Shown here one piece after another: positions 21,640 to 33,306 of a DNA stretch of 64,000 nucleotides (position 1 is the stretch's first letter; the number at the start of each line of letters is the position of its first letter). The position numbers were made by a program, and so were the translations under genes. Below the pieces are notes generated by a model. The model was not told where the DNA came from. It saw only the letters and a list, made by a program, of their open reading frames with translations, and did no database searches. This DNA comes from Stomorhina lunata (lineage: Eukaryota; Arthropoda; Insecta; Diptera; Rhiniidae), in contig OW121740.1 of assembly GCA_933228675.1 (NCBI GenBank), positions 50,732,174-50,796,173 of the forward strand, in the 5' to 3' direction.

Positions 21640-21935
21640 CCCAACATCGGTATGTTAGAACTATAGGAGGTACCGAAACATTAGACCGATTTTGAGCAAC
21701 TTTAATAGCAAAATTAGCCAAAAAAAAAAAAGTTTTCTATCCTAGATTTCATCAAATAATCCTAAAAATTGCGAGCTTTAATTTTATTACAAGCTTCATA
21801 CGAACAGACATTATTTAATCGATTCAAAAGATGATTCTAAATATATCTATATTCTTAAAGGTAGGTTTCAGACCTACATATGTGGTTCATACATCAGCAC
21901 AAACATATTATACCATTTCCTCCAATGGAATTAAT
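21640..21935 (+). repeat. 3' fragment of the CGGTCAAGCCG dispersed element
   Basis: Aligns loosely with the right half of the element at 44,919-45,722. Shared phrases in order are GGAGGTAC, GACCGATTTTGA, ATTTCATCAAAT, AATTGCGA, GATTACAAG, and near the end CATCAGCACAAAC followed by TTATAATACC/TATTATACCA. The ACGGACGG tract of the better copy is missing. Old and degraded; the edges are uncertain. Confidence 0.55.
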
Positions 21936-22799
21936 ATACAAAAAGTACCCAAACTTTTTTGTCAAAATTATCTTTAACATCTTCCTAATATTGTCTAAGG
22001 TTTCAGCGAAAATATAATAAAAATATTTATTTTATTATTTTAATGTTGTTTATGTGATCTGTGACAAAATGAGTTTAGAAAAACTTTATTTAATCATGTG
22101 TTCGTGCTGTTTTTCATTTGCTTTTAAAAATATATATTTTAGTATTATATATCCTTTTTGTTCTTTGAGCTAAAAGGATACAAACAAAAAGTAATCGAGT
22201 CTCTAGGAAAATTGACAGACAAAAATATACGCACAAAGATATAATCATACGAACAGTAGGTCAACAGAGATATTTTGCAAGTTCAGAAGTTATGAATCCA
22301 TTTTTGAAGAAATTTGAAAGTTGACAAAAATTTGTATAAAAAAACATCTATAGGACTTTCGTTATCCCTCTAAAGTCCTTAACAATTCTGACATTTCTTA
22401 ACGCCCAAAGCTAAATAAAAGAAAGTATTTTTTAAGTCAACCTGAGGTAAAGTTTTCCTTTACCTCAAAAGCACTACACTGTGCTGACAAAGAACAATCA
22501 TATGAGTTCTTTTGTATCTTCATATGTTTTTTGTTTATTTTTTTTTTTCAGAATTATATATATTTTTCAATATTTTACTACGTCGTACGTGCAGCATTAC
22601 ACTTCATGATTGTTTACATTTTGTAGCCGCTTTTCTGCTGCCACATCTCTTAGGTTTTCTTTTTCTATACATATGATTTCGTTTTTTTAGGGTTTTCTTT
22701 TTGTTTCTTTCTGGATTTTGCTGGATGGTTTTCTGTTTATGCTGTGAGTTGTGAGTTGTAAATGCAGTTTACTAAAGTTCGTTCCACTCATAGTACCCC
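21936..22799. other. AT-rich stretch, no gene
   Basis: No recognisable coding or RNA feature. A pyrimidine run followed by CAG near 22,550 looks like a splice acceptor but has no plausible exon behind it. Confidence 0.45.
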
Positions 22800-25330
22800 T
22801 ACATGGAAGTAGCCAGCAAGTAAATACTTTGTGCACTTTAATAAAACGGAAAGGTAGTTATGTAAAACAAAAGCTCCATTTGAAAGCTTATTTAATTCAT
22901 AATTCCGATTTCTAAGCAAAAGTTTAATTAATTCTAATGATTACTTTGGTTAAAAGCTTCTCAATTTACTAATGACAAAATTTATGGATTTCAGCTAAAT
23001 TAAAAAGCTTTTCCTATTTCTAAAAATGTATTTCTAGAAAAGAATTGTTTAATCCAACAAGATCAATCTAGTCGTATTTAATAGTTAAAAACTTGTAAAG
23101 TGTAATATATCGCATACAACAACTTAGAGCTTCTCTTGAAAGCTTCAAAAAAAAATAATAATTATATGATTAAAGTTTAAGTAAACTTTTGAAAACTGAA
23201 AGCAAAAGCTTTAAATTTTATTAAGAAATACTAAATATACCAAAAATTTTAGAAATTTTATTTCATTAGAATAAGTATGTTAGCAGCTTTATCAATAGTA
23301 AGAAAAGCTTAAAAGCTCACGTCGTGCATGATTACAGCTTAAGTAAACTTTTGAAAACTGAAAGCAAAAGCTTAAAATTAAATTAAATAATACTAAAAAA
23401 TCAAAAATTTCAGAACTTTTATTTCATTGAAATTAATATGTTAACAGCTTTTTCAATAGTATGAAAAGGTTAAAAGCTCATGTAGTGAATTATATGTATC
23501 TCCAGCAATAAAATAAAAAATAACCCAAGATTCAATAATAATTCCGAAAAAATTAATTATTACAGAATTGATTAATTTAGAAATAAAGTTAAAGCAAAGC
23601 TTTTTAGGTTTTCTAAGTAAGTTATAAAAAAAACTTAATTTGTAAATTAAGCTTTAAACTTATGTGCTTGAGTGGTATAAAAATAAAAGCAAAAATAAAA
23701 AGCTTCTAATCATTAGCCTTTTAAATTTTTTATCAAATAAAATTCTTTAAATAATTTTAAAACGCTTTGGAAGTTTTAAAAGCTTTTGCAAAATCATTTT
23801 AACATTTAAGCATATTTACATTAAGAACTTGTCGGGGTTTCTAAAGCAAGATACATTTTTAGGTAAAAATTGTAACAAAATAGAAATATAATATTAAAGC
23901 TTAATACCTATTATGACAGATTAACGAAAATATTTGTTAGTATTTTATAAAGCTATTATTTTTAGTTTTTAATAAATAAAACATAAAGCTTTTAGAATTT
24001 GAAAGCTTTTGGACGACTTATTTCTGTTCGAAAGCTTCGTTTTAAGTTATTTAATAAAAAATCAAAAGCTTTTTTAAATTTCACATGCGTCTTTTGAGCT
24101 TCAATACAATTTTGTAAAAACTTTCTTAAATTGTCTAAAGATGATACTTTGAAAACTAAAATGTTATATTTTTTTTTCTGTTAATCTCATATTAAAAGCT
24201 TTATGAACTTTCCAGCTTAAAAGCTTTCAAGAAAAGAGAAAATGTGAGCTTTTCAGTTTATTTTCTATAGCTTTTATTCTTTAATAAAAATTTAAGAATT
24301 TTCAAGATGAAAAGATATTTCGTTTTAAACAAAAAAAATGTACAGCTTTAGTATTTGAAAGCTTTTGAATGATTTTTTTTCTGTTCAATATTTAATGTAA
24401 TAAAAAGATTTGTTTTATGTTATTTAAATGAATTAAAAAGCTGTAGATCAAAAGCTTTTTCAATATCACATGCGTCTTTTAAGCTTCAATATAATTTTCT
24501 AAAAACTTTCATAAATTACTTAAAGATGATACTTTGAAAACTGTTAATCTCATATTAAAAGCTCTTAGAAACTTTCTAGCCTAAAAGCTTCAAAAAATTT
24601 GAAAGTGTGACCTTATCAGTTTATTTTCTAAGTTTTTATTCTGGAAAGAAAATTTAAGAATTTTCAGGATTAATAGATTTTGAGCAATACTCGTATTTTT
24701 GAAATTCATTCTAAAAAGCTTATACAACTATTGTAAGTAAAGACTTTTTTCTGTTCTCTCATATTAATAGCTTTTGCTTTAGAAGATATCAGATTAAAAG
24801 TTTTCGAAAAATTTGTTACTGTAAGCATTTATATTAGCTATGATTAATCATTTTAAGAAAAAGGTTAATATCAGATTAAAAGCTTTCAAGAATATAGTCT
24901 TCCAGATCAAGATCTTTCGTGTTATAAGTCTAAGCTTTTGAACATTTTTTATTGCATTAATAATAAGAATTAGATAAGTTTGTGTCCAAAAACACATATT
25001 TGCATTTGTGGTAAATAGCTTTGAAAGCTCTAATATTCGGACATTCTTTTTATAAATCGAGTGAAAGCTCAAAAACTCTTTTGTAAAATTTCGCACATTG
25101 TGCTGTAGAGCATGCACGGCTCCGGTTTAAATCCCCGCATTTGCGATAAACAACTTTAAAAGCTCTAACAATTCTACGTAAGTGTGATTGGGTGAAACAT
25201 AGTTAAGTATCGCTCATACATAGTGTGTTGGTGTGAAAGCTCAAAAGATCATTTTTAAAAGTTCGCGCTATGAGCTAAAGATCTGGACGGCTGCGGTTTT
25301 AAAATAAAGCTTTTTTAGCTCTTAAAAACT
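22800..25330. repeat. AAGCTT-rich domain 1 (dispersed palindromic word)
   Basis: For about 2.5 kb the palindromic word AAGCTT, usually as AAAAGCTTTT or GAAAGCTT, recurs every few tens of bases with irregular spacing; dozens of exact or one-mismatch copies are visible. At this base composition about one exact copy would be expected by chance. The intervening sequence is not tandem, although some phrases recur: AAGTAAACTTTTGAAAACTG is found at about 23,180 and 23,341, and CACATGCGTCTTTTGAGCTT / CACATGCGTCTTTTAAGCTT at about 24,083 and 24,467. It may be a heavily decayed satellite. The same word dominates 38,930-47,552. Confidence 0.7.
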
Positions 25331-25379
25331 TCGTTCTGTACCACTCTTTATTGAGACCAGTTTGTTATGATTCTTTATT

Positions 25380-26345
25380 ATTTTTTTTTCTAGATCAATG
25401 TACGTTCTTTCCTCTTCATCTTCTTTTACTTTATCTTCATCATATCTGTGTGCAAGTTGGTTTTTTGTTGTTTTTCCCCTGTTCGTTCTTATTTACAGCT
25501 TTTGTTTGGCCAGTTTTGTTTTGCTTTTAATATTTCTTGGGGATTTTTTTATTTTGCTCTTCATTTTCTACCGCTAACGATTAAGAGACGACAACAACAT
25601 CAACATCATCACTATCGTCATCAGCAACAAAGAAGAAAACTAAACCACATAAAAGGAAAAGGGAAGAAGCTTTCTGTGGAAGTAGCGGTAACCCAGAAGC
25701 AAAGAGTAAAGAAGAAAACTTTGAAGTTGTTATTGTTATGCTTTTTAGCCGGTTTCTATGTATAAATAAGACGAGTGTGTGCTGCGTTTTGTTTGTAGGT
25801 TTGTCATGCAACAAGCATGCATGCAACATTTGCTAGTAGTATGGGCCACATCCATATACTGTTGCTGCTGATTTTCCTCTTTTTGTTGTTGTTGTTACTC
25901 ATCTGTTGCCTATATTTTGATTTTCGGTTAGTTGTTGCTGCTGCTCATGTTTTATGGCAGAACACAGTATCTAGTGCACGACTAAGTGAAAAAAACACTA
26001 ACAAAAACAAATAAAACCAAATAATGTAACCAGTGCCGACTAGCCGGTCATGCAACTTCCAGCAACATGTATGAAGGATGAATGTGTATAGGAGAGTAAG
26101 TGCATGAACCATCATGCTTCCTCTTCTTCTGTTGTTTTTTTTTACTGTTTTAGTTTCAATCATCCTAACCGTCCGTCTGTCTGTCCGTCCATTTGTATGT
26201 CTGTCTGTTATTGTTTTTCTGTTCTACTCACTTGTTGTTTTAATACAGATTATTGTTGGTGGTGATGTTTCTTGTTGCTGTTGTGACTGTTGTATATTGT
26301 TGTTGCTGTGGTATCATTATTTTATGCCTGTATCGTAATGTTTTA
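25380..26345. other. CTG/CAA and GTCC-rich low-complexity DNA
   Basis: Cryptic trinucleotide tracts (GACGACAACAACATC, TTGTTGTTGTTGTT, TTGTTGCTGTTGTGACTGTT) and a CCGTCCGTCTGTCTGTCCGT tract at 26,168-26,190. The latter is the reverse complement of the ACGGACGG tract found in the dispersed elements at 45,550 and 49,140, so a remnant of that family in reverse orientation is possible. The open frames across the region are low-complexity products. Confidence 0.5.
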
Positions 26346-26893
26346 ATGCATGTATGTTTGAATCTAAGTGCATTAGGGCGCAACTTATTTAATAGAAGTT
26401 AAAATTATTTCAGTCTTAATTTATACATGTTTGTAAACCTCTCACTGTTGGTTGTTTGACAAAGAATGTCACGGTTTTGATAAATGTAGTTCTTATGAGG
26501 GTGATGTAGGGTATGTTGGATACCAAGCAACTGTTCTGATTGGTCTTAACTTATACTTATATTGGTTATCCTTGATATCAACTGTGGACACTGAGCTCCT
26601 CGCGATATCACCGGGGGAACTACGTTAACACTCCTTAATGTTGTGAACTAACATGTATCGCGAGTTCTCTCATAACAACGATAAAAAGATGGGTTAGGAC
26701 ATCGCACAGTGGTATTACTTCATAAGTTCATCGAAGTGCAAAAAGTTGAAGGAGTGATCCTACAACGATGAAATTTTCCATTGTTGTTCAGTTTTATATT
26801 GATAAGAATAATTAAAACAATTTTCGAAATTCGTCGACTCTTTGTGGTACCTGCCTTAGAACCCCATTTTTCATCTATTTTTTTCCCAATGTA

Positions 26894-27733
26894 AAGGGTG
26901 TCCCAACGAGAATGCAATTTTTAAATTAAAGAAAAACACAGATATTAAAAAAAATCAAGAAACTTTATTATATCGTAAAGTAGACAGAATGAGGTTATGT
27001 ATGAAAGAAGATATCGTGCTCATTAATTGGGTATTGGAGAGACAACATGAAAATGCTGATTTTGCCGATAAAATCATCTTCACTGAGGAGGCCCATTTCC
27101 ATCTTGATGGCTTCGTCAATAGGCAGAATTGTCGCATTTGGGGTGAGGAAAATCCTCGAGTGATTCACGAGAAGCAAATGCATCCTCAACGTGTCACTAT
27201 GTGGTGTGGTTTTTGGGCTGGAGGAATCATTGGACCTTTTTCTTATGAAAATGAGCCAGGTCAAGCGCAAACAGTCAATTGTGTTCAGTATGATAACCAG
27301 TTTTTTTCTTACCTATAATTGAAGAAATGAATTTGGAGGACATGTAGTTTCAACAAGACGGCGCCGCATGTCATACAGCCAAAGGAACAATTCAATTGCT
27401 ACATCAGTCATTTCCCGGTCGTGTTATTTCGCGTTTTAGAGACCAGAATTGGCCACCTAGATCGTGCGATTTAACACCTCTCGTTTCCTTTTCTTTGGAG
27501 TTTTTTGAAGTCGATGGTTTACGCAAATAAGCCGACGATGACTCAAGCCTTAAAAACTGAAATTGAACGCTGCATTTATGCAAAAAGGTCATTGAAAATT
27601 TCATTAAAAGTTCGCGTGCGTGCCAGCAAAGCCGCGGCAGTCATCTGCGCGATATCTTGTTCCATACATAACCTCATTCTGTCTACTTGTTTTATTTAAA
27701 ATTTAAAAATTGCGTTCCAGTTGGGACACCCTT
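26894..27733 (+). mobile_element. Degraded DUF4817-type transposon in the repeat array
   Basis: An 840-bp element bounded by inverted repeats AAGGGTGTCCCAAC, continuing GAGAATGCAATTTTTAAATT on the left and TGGAACGCAATTTTTAAATT on the right (reverse complement). TA flanks are at 26,892-26,893 and 27,734-27,735. The N-terminal coding region is missing, so it is internally deleted as well as point-mutated. Confidence 0.9.
26989..27700 (+). pseudogene. DDE transposase remnant, DUF4817 family
   Basis: Plus-strand frame 26,989-27,318 holds the middle of the catalytic domain: FADKIIFTEEAHFHLDGFVN, CRIWG, MWCGFWAGGIIGPF. Family members usually have an Asp-Glu pair in this DEAHF motif; here it reads EEAHF, so the first catalytic Asp appears lost. 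After a stop at 27,318 the sequence continues in other frames with QQDGAACHTA (second Asp), FPGRVISRFRDQNWPPRSCD (third motif, mutated), and LKSMVYANKP from 27,505. Multiple frameshifts make it dead. Confidence 0.85.
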
Positions 27734-28977
27734 TACAAGTCGCAATTCTAAACAGAATTTGATGAAATTCAAAACATGCCTATCTATCTAATTAATTCAA
27801 AAAAGAGATCCTCAAATTTTGGTTAAAATTCGTCGACTCCTTGGGTTACTTGCCTTGGACCCCCCGTTTTCACTAATTTTTCTTCTCAATGTATAAGACG
27901 CAGTTCTCAACAGAATTTGAACGTCGATTAGTTTATCCAACAAAGAGCTCTACGAATTTTGGTTGAAATCCGTCTACTCTTTAAGGTACCTTCTTTAGAT
28001 TCCCATTTTTTCACTTATTTTTCTTCTCAATATATAAGGCGCAAATCTCAATAGAATTTGATGAAATTCTGCACACGTCTATTAGTTGACCCAAAAAAGA
28101 GCTCTGCTATTTTTGATTGAAATCCGTCTACTCTTAAGGGTACCTTCTTTGGACCCCAATTTTTTCACTTATTTTTCTTCTCAGTATATAAGCCGTAATT
28201 CACAACAGAATTTGATAAAATTCGGCACACGTCTATTAGTTGACCCAAAAAAGAGCTCTACTAGTTTTGGTTGAAATTCGTCGACTCCTAGGGGAACTCG
28301 CCTCTGACTTACACTTAAATACAATTTAATTAAAAAGTTTAGCCTAAATGACTGCAACACTTTTTGCCTAAATTATTCGTAACAATTTACTTGACTTTTT
28401 TCAGAAAATGTTAGACTTTGCTCTAAGGTCGTTAAATTTTGGTGAATTTTTTTCGCTCAATCTAAAGAAGAGACTTTCGCCTTTCATGTGGTTATGGTGA
28501 GAGTGCCGAGTAAAACCGTGCCAACTTAGTTTTTGTCCAACGAAAAACGAAAACACTGAATTTTGTAGAGCTTTTTTGATTTCCTGATATCTCCTAAACT
28601 ATATACGAGATTAAGTTATTTTCTTCGGCAGACTAAGACCATGATTATATATCTTAATTAAATCGGCTTCAAGATTAAAGCTGTACAACTATATTCGATG
28701 CATGAGCTGTAGAGTTTGATGAACAACTTCATCACTTTTCGTTTTAGAACATTAAGCATATTTCTATATCTTTCTTATAACAAATAATATAACTTTTTCT
28801 TGAAAATAATTATTGATCCTTAATACCGAGACTCTTCTTTTTAGAACTGCATCATTAGATTTTTCAAAGTCTGAGGTAAAAATGGATTTTTTGGGGCAGA
28901 AAGTACGTGGGTTAGCCCCTCTCTTGGAAAAAACAATTGCTATGAAAAAGCTAAAATTAGAATAAAAACGGCATGCC

Positions 28978-29080
28978 CCTAATGTTAGAAGAGGATTTCC
29001 AAAATATGCGCACAAGATCGAAGCGCATTGATTTAAAAATATGATCGGCCTTTGACCTTAACAGGTTGTAAATACAGGCC
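28978..29080 (+). repeat. ~95-bp dispersed repeat with AGGTCAAAGG core, copy 1
   Basis: Contains ATATGCGCACAAGATCGAAG and, after a short AT stretch, CGGCCTTTGACCTTAACAGG followed by TTGTAAATACAGG. The same order occurs in reverse at 36,885-36,990 and directly at 44,577-44,662. The TTTGACCTT part is the reverse complement of a nuclear-receptor-like half-site pair. The nature of the family is unknown. Confidence 0.65.
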
Positions 29081-29660
29081 ATATGAGAACAAACATGAAC
29101 TTTAGTTTAGAGGTTAAGTTATCAAAAAATTCTTTGATAGTCCGATAAAATTGTCTGTTTACCAGTAAAATTTAAAACTAAAAAGTGTGAAAATTCTTAT
29201 TTCCCTAAAATAGTTACCACCCTAATGTACAAATATCGTGTACTTTGTTTACAAATGTGACGTCACTAATGCAGGGCATTCACTTCAATGATGTCGTTCG
29301 TTGCCTTTATTGTTATTATTTTGCTGTTGTTGTTGTTATTGCTGCTACTGCTGGTTTTTTGTTGTTGATGTTATGTTTTTTTGTTATTTTTACTGCAAGT
29401 GTGTTGTTATTATTGTTCCTTTTTTTCCTTTCTCTCTCAATTTTTTCTCTTCATGTTCATGAAAGTTCAGTGTTTGCTTGTTTTTGTTTTTTTTTTTTGT
29501 TGTTTGATTGAAGTGTTTTTATTGCTGGATTGTTATTGTTGCTGTTGTTGTTGGCTAAATTGTTTAGTGTTTACCATTAAAAAATACAAATTTTTTTCTG
29601 TGCCATGTTTTGTATTAATTAAAAGGATTTTGTTCTTTAATTATGAGTAAGTTTTAATTA
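29081..29660. other. TTG/GCT low-complexity zone
   Basis: The right two-thirds is dominated by GTTGTTGTTGTTATTGCTGC-type tracts and T-runs that open long hydrophobic-looking frames; these are low-complexity artefacts, not membrane proteins. No gene is supported. Confidence 0.5.
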
Positions 29661-29994
29661 ATATAAAGCTTTAGCCATATGTTGGGGGTCAAAAGTTCGA
29701 TTTTAAAAGATGGACTTACAATTTTGTTAAATTAGGAAATTTTTTAAAGACCTTGTTCTTTATATATATTGTAAAAGAATATGTATGTATGTGCAATCCT
29801 GGAAACTATAGATCGGGCAAGTTAACAAGACTTTGGACTATCTTGCAAGTGGCTTGACTCTAGCTACTTGCAAGCTCCTACTGCGAAAGCAAAGACTCTC
29901 TATAATATAAAGATGTTGCACTTTAATACATTAATTTGCCGTAAGATCGTTATGAAAACTCCCATAACAAAGAGTGTATACCTCATTAACTTTG

Positions 29995-30125
29995 GTTCGG
30001 AAATAACTAATAGAGTGATTATTCATTGTGAGAAAGCTAAGGCACACATCCGTGCTCATGGTATGTATGGAGTGCATTTTCTTTATATTATAAAGTATAT
30101 ACTTTTACTATATTACGTGTCCCGT
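29995..30125 (+). repeat. Dispersed repeat (GAAAGCTAAGGCACACA), copy 1
   Basis: Shares with 32,865-33,060 the phrases AACTAATAGAG/AACTAATGGAG, GAGAAAGCTAAGGCACACA, GTGCTCATG, and TATGTATGGAGTGCA/TATGTATGAAGTGCA, then CTTTATATTATA/CTTTATATAATA. The second copy has about 70 extra bases between GTGCTCATG and TATGTATG. The frame running through this copy is not known to encode anything. Confidence 0.6.
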
Positions 30126-31618
30126 TAGTCTAAAAGCACTAGAAATTTTATATTTATTCATCGATTTTTTTCTTTTTATTAATGGTATTTTATTAATGGT
30201 TTACCATATCTTTAAAATCTCTTATTCAATTTTATTGAAAAATACATAAATGAAGTACGAACAAAACTGCCCTTAAGACGTGCTAACACAAGACTTTTTT
30301 CTGATTAATGGTTTTGGAGTTATTGACACCACAATGTATTTTTTTTTTTTTTTTTTGTTCAAAATCGATTTTTTTTAAAATCATAAAAATCAAAATGGAA
30401 AAAACTAACTAGCATTACTCAACCATCGTAAATCTATGAATACATACTTACATACTTATTTCATGAAAATCCATCGATTAGTATTAATTTTATTAGAAAA
30501 AACTTATATGTAAATTCCCAATTTTTGCACAAAATTTGTCATATGAAGTCTTTTATTTTCAAAAATAAATTAGGTTAAGTCCACAATTTTTAGCATGCTT
30601 TCATGAGACTTAGGGTGTCTTCCAAACAATTTTTCTTTTTGGAATATAGTTTCACGTCCGTCAAAACCTAAAATTTGATTTTATCTTTATAAAATTTAAG
30701 AATTTTTTTTTTTTGGAAAATCGCCTTAAACATTCTATTAATTTGGGTCAGAATTTGGTCAAATATTTTATGAATTTTAGGTGAAATATTGCTTATGCAA
30801 ATGAAAACCAACCAAATTTCTTTCAAATTGATTTATATTTGACCATAGCTCCCATTCAAGACTTTAAGATAAAAATCACTTAAATGCTTTAAAATTCACA
30901 AAAAGGCTCATAAATCCGAAAATAATGACTACTTTATGTTTATTTGTTGTACACATAATTTTTGTATTAACTTTAATAAAAGTACTAAGTTCCAAGAAAA
31001 TCGGTGACCCTAGTTTCCTTATAAGACCCAATGATAAAAATGGCTTAAATGAAAAATTTGATATTTTTACTTCGTCAAATAAATTATCGTTTACACATGG
31101 ATTTTCAGGAAATAAATCTTTTTTATTTGGAATATTTACAGTTTTAAGATCATGTCATAAAAATTAAGATGTTCTTTAAATCTTCAATTTTTTATGAATT
31201 TTTAAAAAATTAAAATCAAAAATTGTTAAAAAAAAAACGATTTTTTTACTATGTAGTACGAATAACTCGAAATCTATTAAAGATATAAAAAATGTTTTAC
31301 AAAAAATTATATTCGCAATTGTATTCTAACAAAAATTAAAGTTTTATTTACATCAAAAATTGAAATCTGACCATATCAGCCTAAAGGTAACCCCTTCTAC
31401 TCGTAAAATCAAAAATCGAAATTTTTGTTTAAAAAAAAATTTTTTTTTGCTTTGAAATGCAAATAACTCCAATTGCATAAAAGATATAAAAAAACGTTTT
31501 AAAGCGACTTAAAGAGAGCACGGGTCGGTCGTTTTTATACTTTTAACTAAAATAGGTTTTTTTTTCAATGTGTAGTTCTAACGTTTCGAAAAAAAAAGTT
31601 TTCTACTCCATTTTGTTT
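30126..31618. other. AT-rich stretch, no gene
   Basis: Long A/T-rich sequence with TTAAAATT-type words and a short open frame at 30,925-31,167 without motifs. I see nothing functional. Confidence 0.5.
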
Positions 31619-32640
31619 TAAATATTTCTATCAAAAATTTTTGTATAGAAAATATTTTTATCAAAAATTTTTCTATAGAAAATTTTTTTATCAAAAATTT
31701 TTCTATAGAAAATTTTTTATCAAAAATTTTTCTATAAAAAATTTTTTTATCAAAAATTTTTCTATAGAAAATTTTTTTAGCAAAAATTTTTCTATAGAAT
31801 TTTTTTTTTTTTTATCAAAAATTTTTTTATAGAAAACTTTTTTATTAAAAATTTTTCTATAGAAAATTTTTTTTATCAAAAATTTTTCTATAGAAAATTT
31901 TTCTATCAAAAATTTTTCTATTGAAAATTTTTTTATCAAAAATTTTTCTATAGAAAATTTTTTATCAAAAATTTTTCTATAGAAAACTTTTTTATCAAAA
32001 ATTTTTCTATAGAAAACTTTTTTATCAAAAATTTTTCTATAGAAAATTTTCTTATCAAAAATTTTTCTATAGAAAATTTTTTTATCAAAAATTTTTCTAT
32101 AAAAATTTTTTTATCAAAAATTTTTCTATAGAAAATTTTTTTTGCAAAAATTTTTCTATAGAATTTTTTTTTATCAAAAATTTTTCTATAAAAAATTTTT
32201 TTATCAAAAATTTTTCTATAGAAAATTTTTTATCAAAAATTTTTCTATAGAAAATTTTTTTATCAATTATTTTTCTATAGAAAATTTTTTTATCAAAAAT
32301 TTTTCTGTAGAAAATTTTTTATCAAAAATTTTCTGTAGAAAATTTTTCTACAGAAATTTTTTTCATCAAAAATTTTTCTATAGAAAATTTTTTTATCAAA
32401 AATTTTTCTATAGAAAATTTTTTTATCAAAAATTTTTCTTTAGAAAATTTTTTTATCAAAAATTTTTCTATAGAAAATTTTTTTATCAAAAATTTTTGTA
32501 TAGAAAATTTTTTTATCAAAAATTTTTCTATAGAAAATTTTTTTATCAAAAATGTTTCTATAGAAAATTTTTTTTAGAAATTTTCAATATATTTTTTTTT
32601 CTTTTAGAAATATTTTCAATATTTGCTATAGAAAAATTTT
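31619..32640. repeat. ~31-bp CTATAG satellite, array A
   Basis: About 32 tandem units of the form ATCAAAAATTTTTCTATAG followed by AAAATTTTTTT; unit length varies between 29 and 32 because of A/T-run slippage. The core TTTTCTATAGAAAA is a perfect palindrome. A variant CTGTAG appears at 32,306-32,350. All three frames stay open for long distances on both strands (for example FYRKFFYQKFF), giving spurious ORFs of up to 214 codons. The array ends in a decayed fringe near 32,640. Confidence 0.95.
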
Positions 32641-32864
32641 CAGTGAATATTTTTTTAATATTCGGCCATATCTGTGTTGTTTTGACAATTCCTTTTTTTC
32701 CGATTTCTGAAAATTTACTGCCGATAATTTCTGGCAGCCCTGATTGGACTCATGTTGAAAACTATAATTTAAATACATCATTGTGATATAGAAATCAAAT
32801 AAAACAAATGCAAATGTTTATTGGGACGGTTTATTGACTTTAGATTTATTTACATACTCTTATT

Positions 32865-33060
32865 CAAAAACAACTAATGGAGACGATTAGCCAATAAGAG
32901 AAAGCTAAGGCACACACATGTGCTCATGAAATGTTTGTTTGTGCGTTTATGTAGTTTCCATTATTCTTCACTTAATTTCCACTTTAATTTCACGTTTGAT
33001 GGACAAAATATGTATGAAGTGCAATATCTTTATATAATAGAACCTTGAAAATGTCATGCC
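32865..33060 (+). repeat. Dispersed repeat (GAAAGCTAAGGCACACA), copy 2
   Basis: Second copy of the repeat at 29,995-30,125, with an extra ~70 bp containing TTTCCATTATTCTTCAC and TTTCACGTTTGATGGAC. The longer form may be the complete one, with copy 1 deleted. Confidence 0.6.
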
Positions 33061-33259
33061 GGATTTTTTTAAGGGGTTGTCCTAGTAAGTTTACCATATC
33101 TTGTCTAATTTTATTTTAAGTTTTAATACAAGATTTTTGTTATTTTGTGCAAAATCAAAAAAATAAAAAATAAACTTTCGTAGCCTAAATTAGTTACCAT
33201 TATAGCCATAAAACTTTGTTAAGAGTTTTAACTGCTAAAAGCTTCAAACTTTTAATATA

Positions 33260-33306
33260 TTTATTAATTTTTCTTTTTTCTTTTTATCTCTTTTTAGGTA
33301 AGTATT
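33260..33306 (+). promoter_or_regulatory. Candidate recursive splice site (ratchet point)
   Basis: A pyrimidine-rich tract of about 30 bases (TTCTTTTTTCTTTTTATCTC) ends in TTTTTAG at 33,291-33,297, immediately followed by GTAAGTATT from 33,298. A strong 3' splice site fused to a strong 5' splice site with no exon between is the known structure of recursive splice sites, which remove very long introns of flies in steps. The AT-rich TATTAATTT stretch just upstream could serve as branch region. I found no other AG/GTAAGT with a pyrimidine tract on either strand. If real, the host gene is transcribed left to right. Confidence 0.55.

Larger units (their letters stand above)
26704..28908 (+). mobile_element. 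Interspersed element with ~154-bp internal repeats, copy 2
   Basis: Same architecture as 11,416-13,136: head CGCACAGTG plus GGAGTGATCCTACAACGATG, a central array of units carrying CGTCGACTCC and TTGGACCCC, and a tail with CTTTCATGTGG, CCAACGAAAAACG, ATCTCCTAAACTATA and ATTAGATTTTT. The array units are more diverged from each other than in copy 1. A DUF4817-type transposon sits in the array at 26,894-27,733. Both copies have therefore been targets for TA-inserting elements. Confidence 0.6.

Noticed and set aside
22540..22560. Pyrimidine tract followed by CAG as a splice acceptor
   Set aside because: No GT-type donor follows and no coding frame lies behind it; T-runs are common throughout this AT-rich DNA.
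25448..26338. Several 65-105-codon frames on both strands
   Set aside because: They follow CTG/CAA and T-rich low-complexity tracts; overlapping frames are open on both strands and no domain is recognisable.
29245..29650. Hydrophobic frames resembling membrane proteins
   Set aside because: The composition reflects GTT/TTG/TTT tracts; long runs of Val, Leu, Phe and Cys without any motif.
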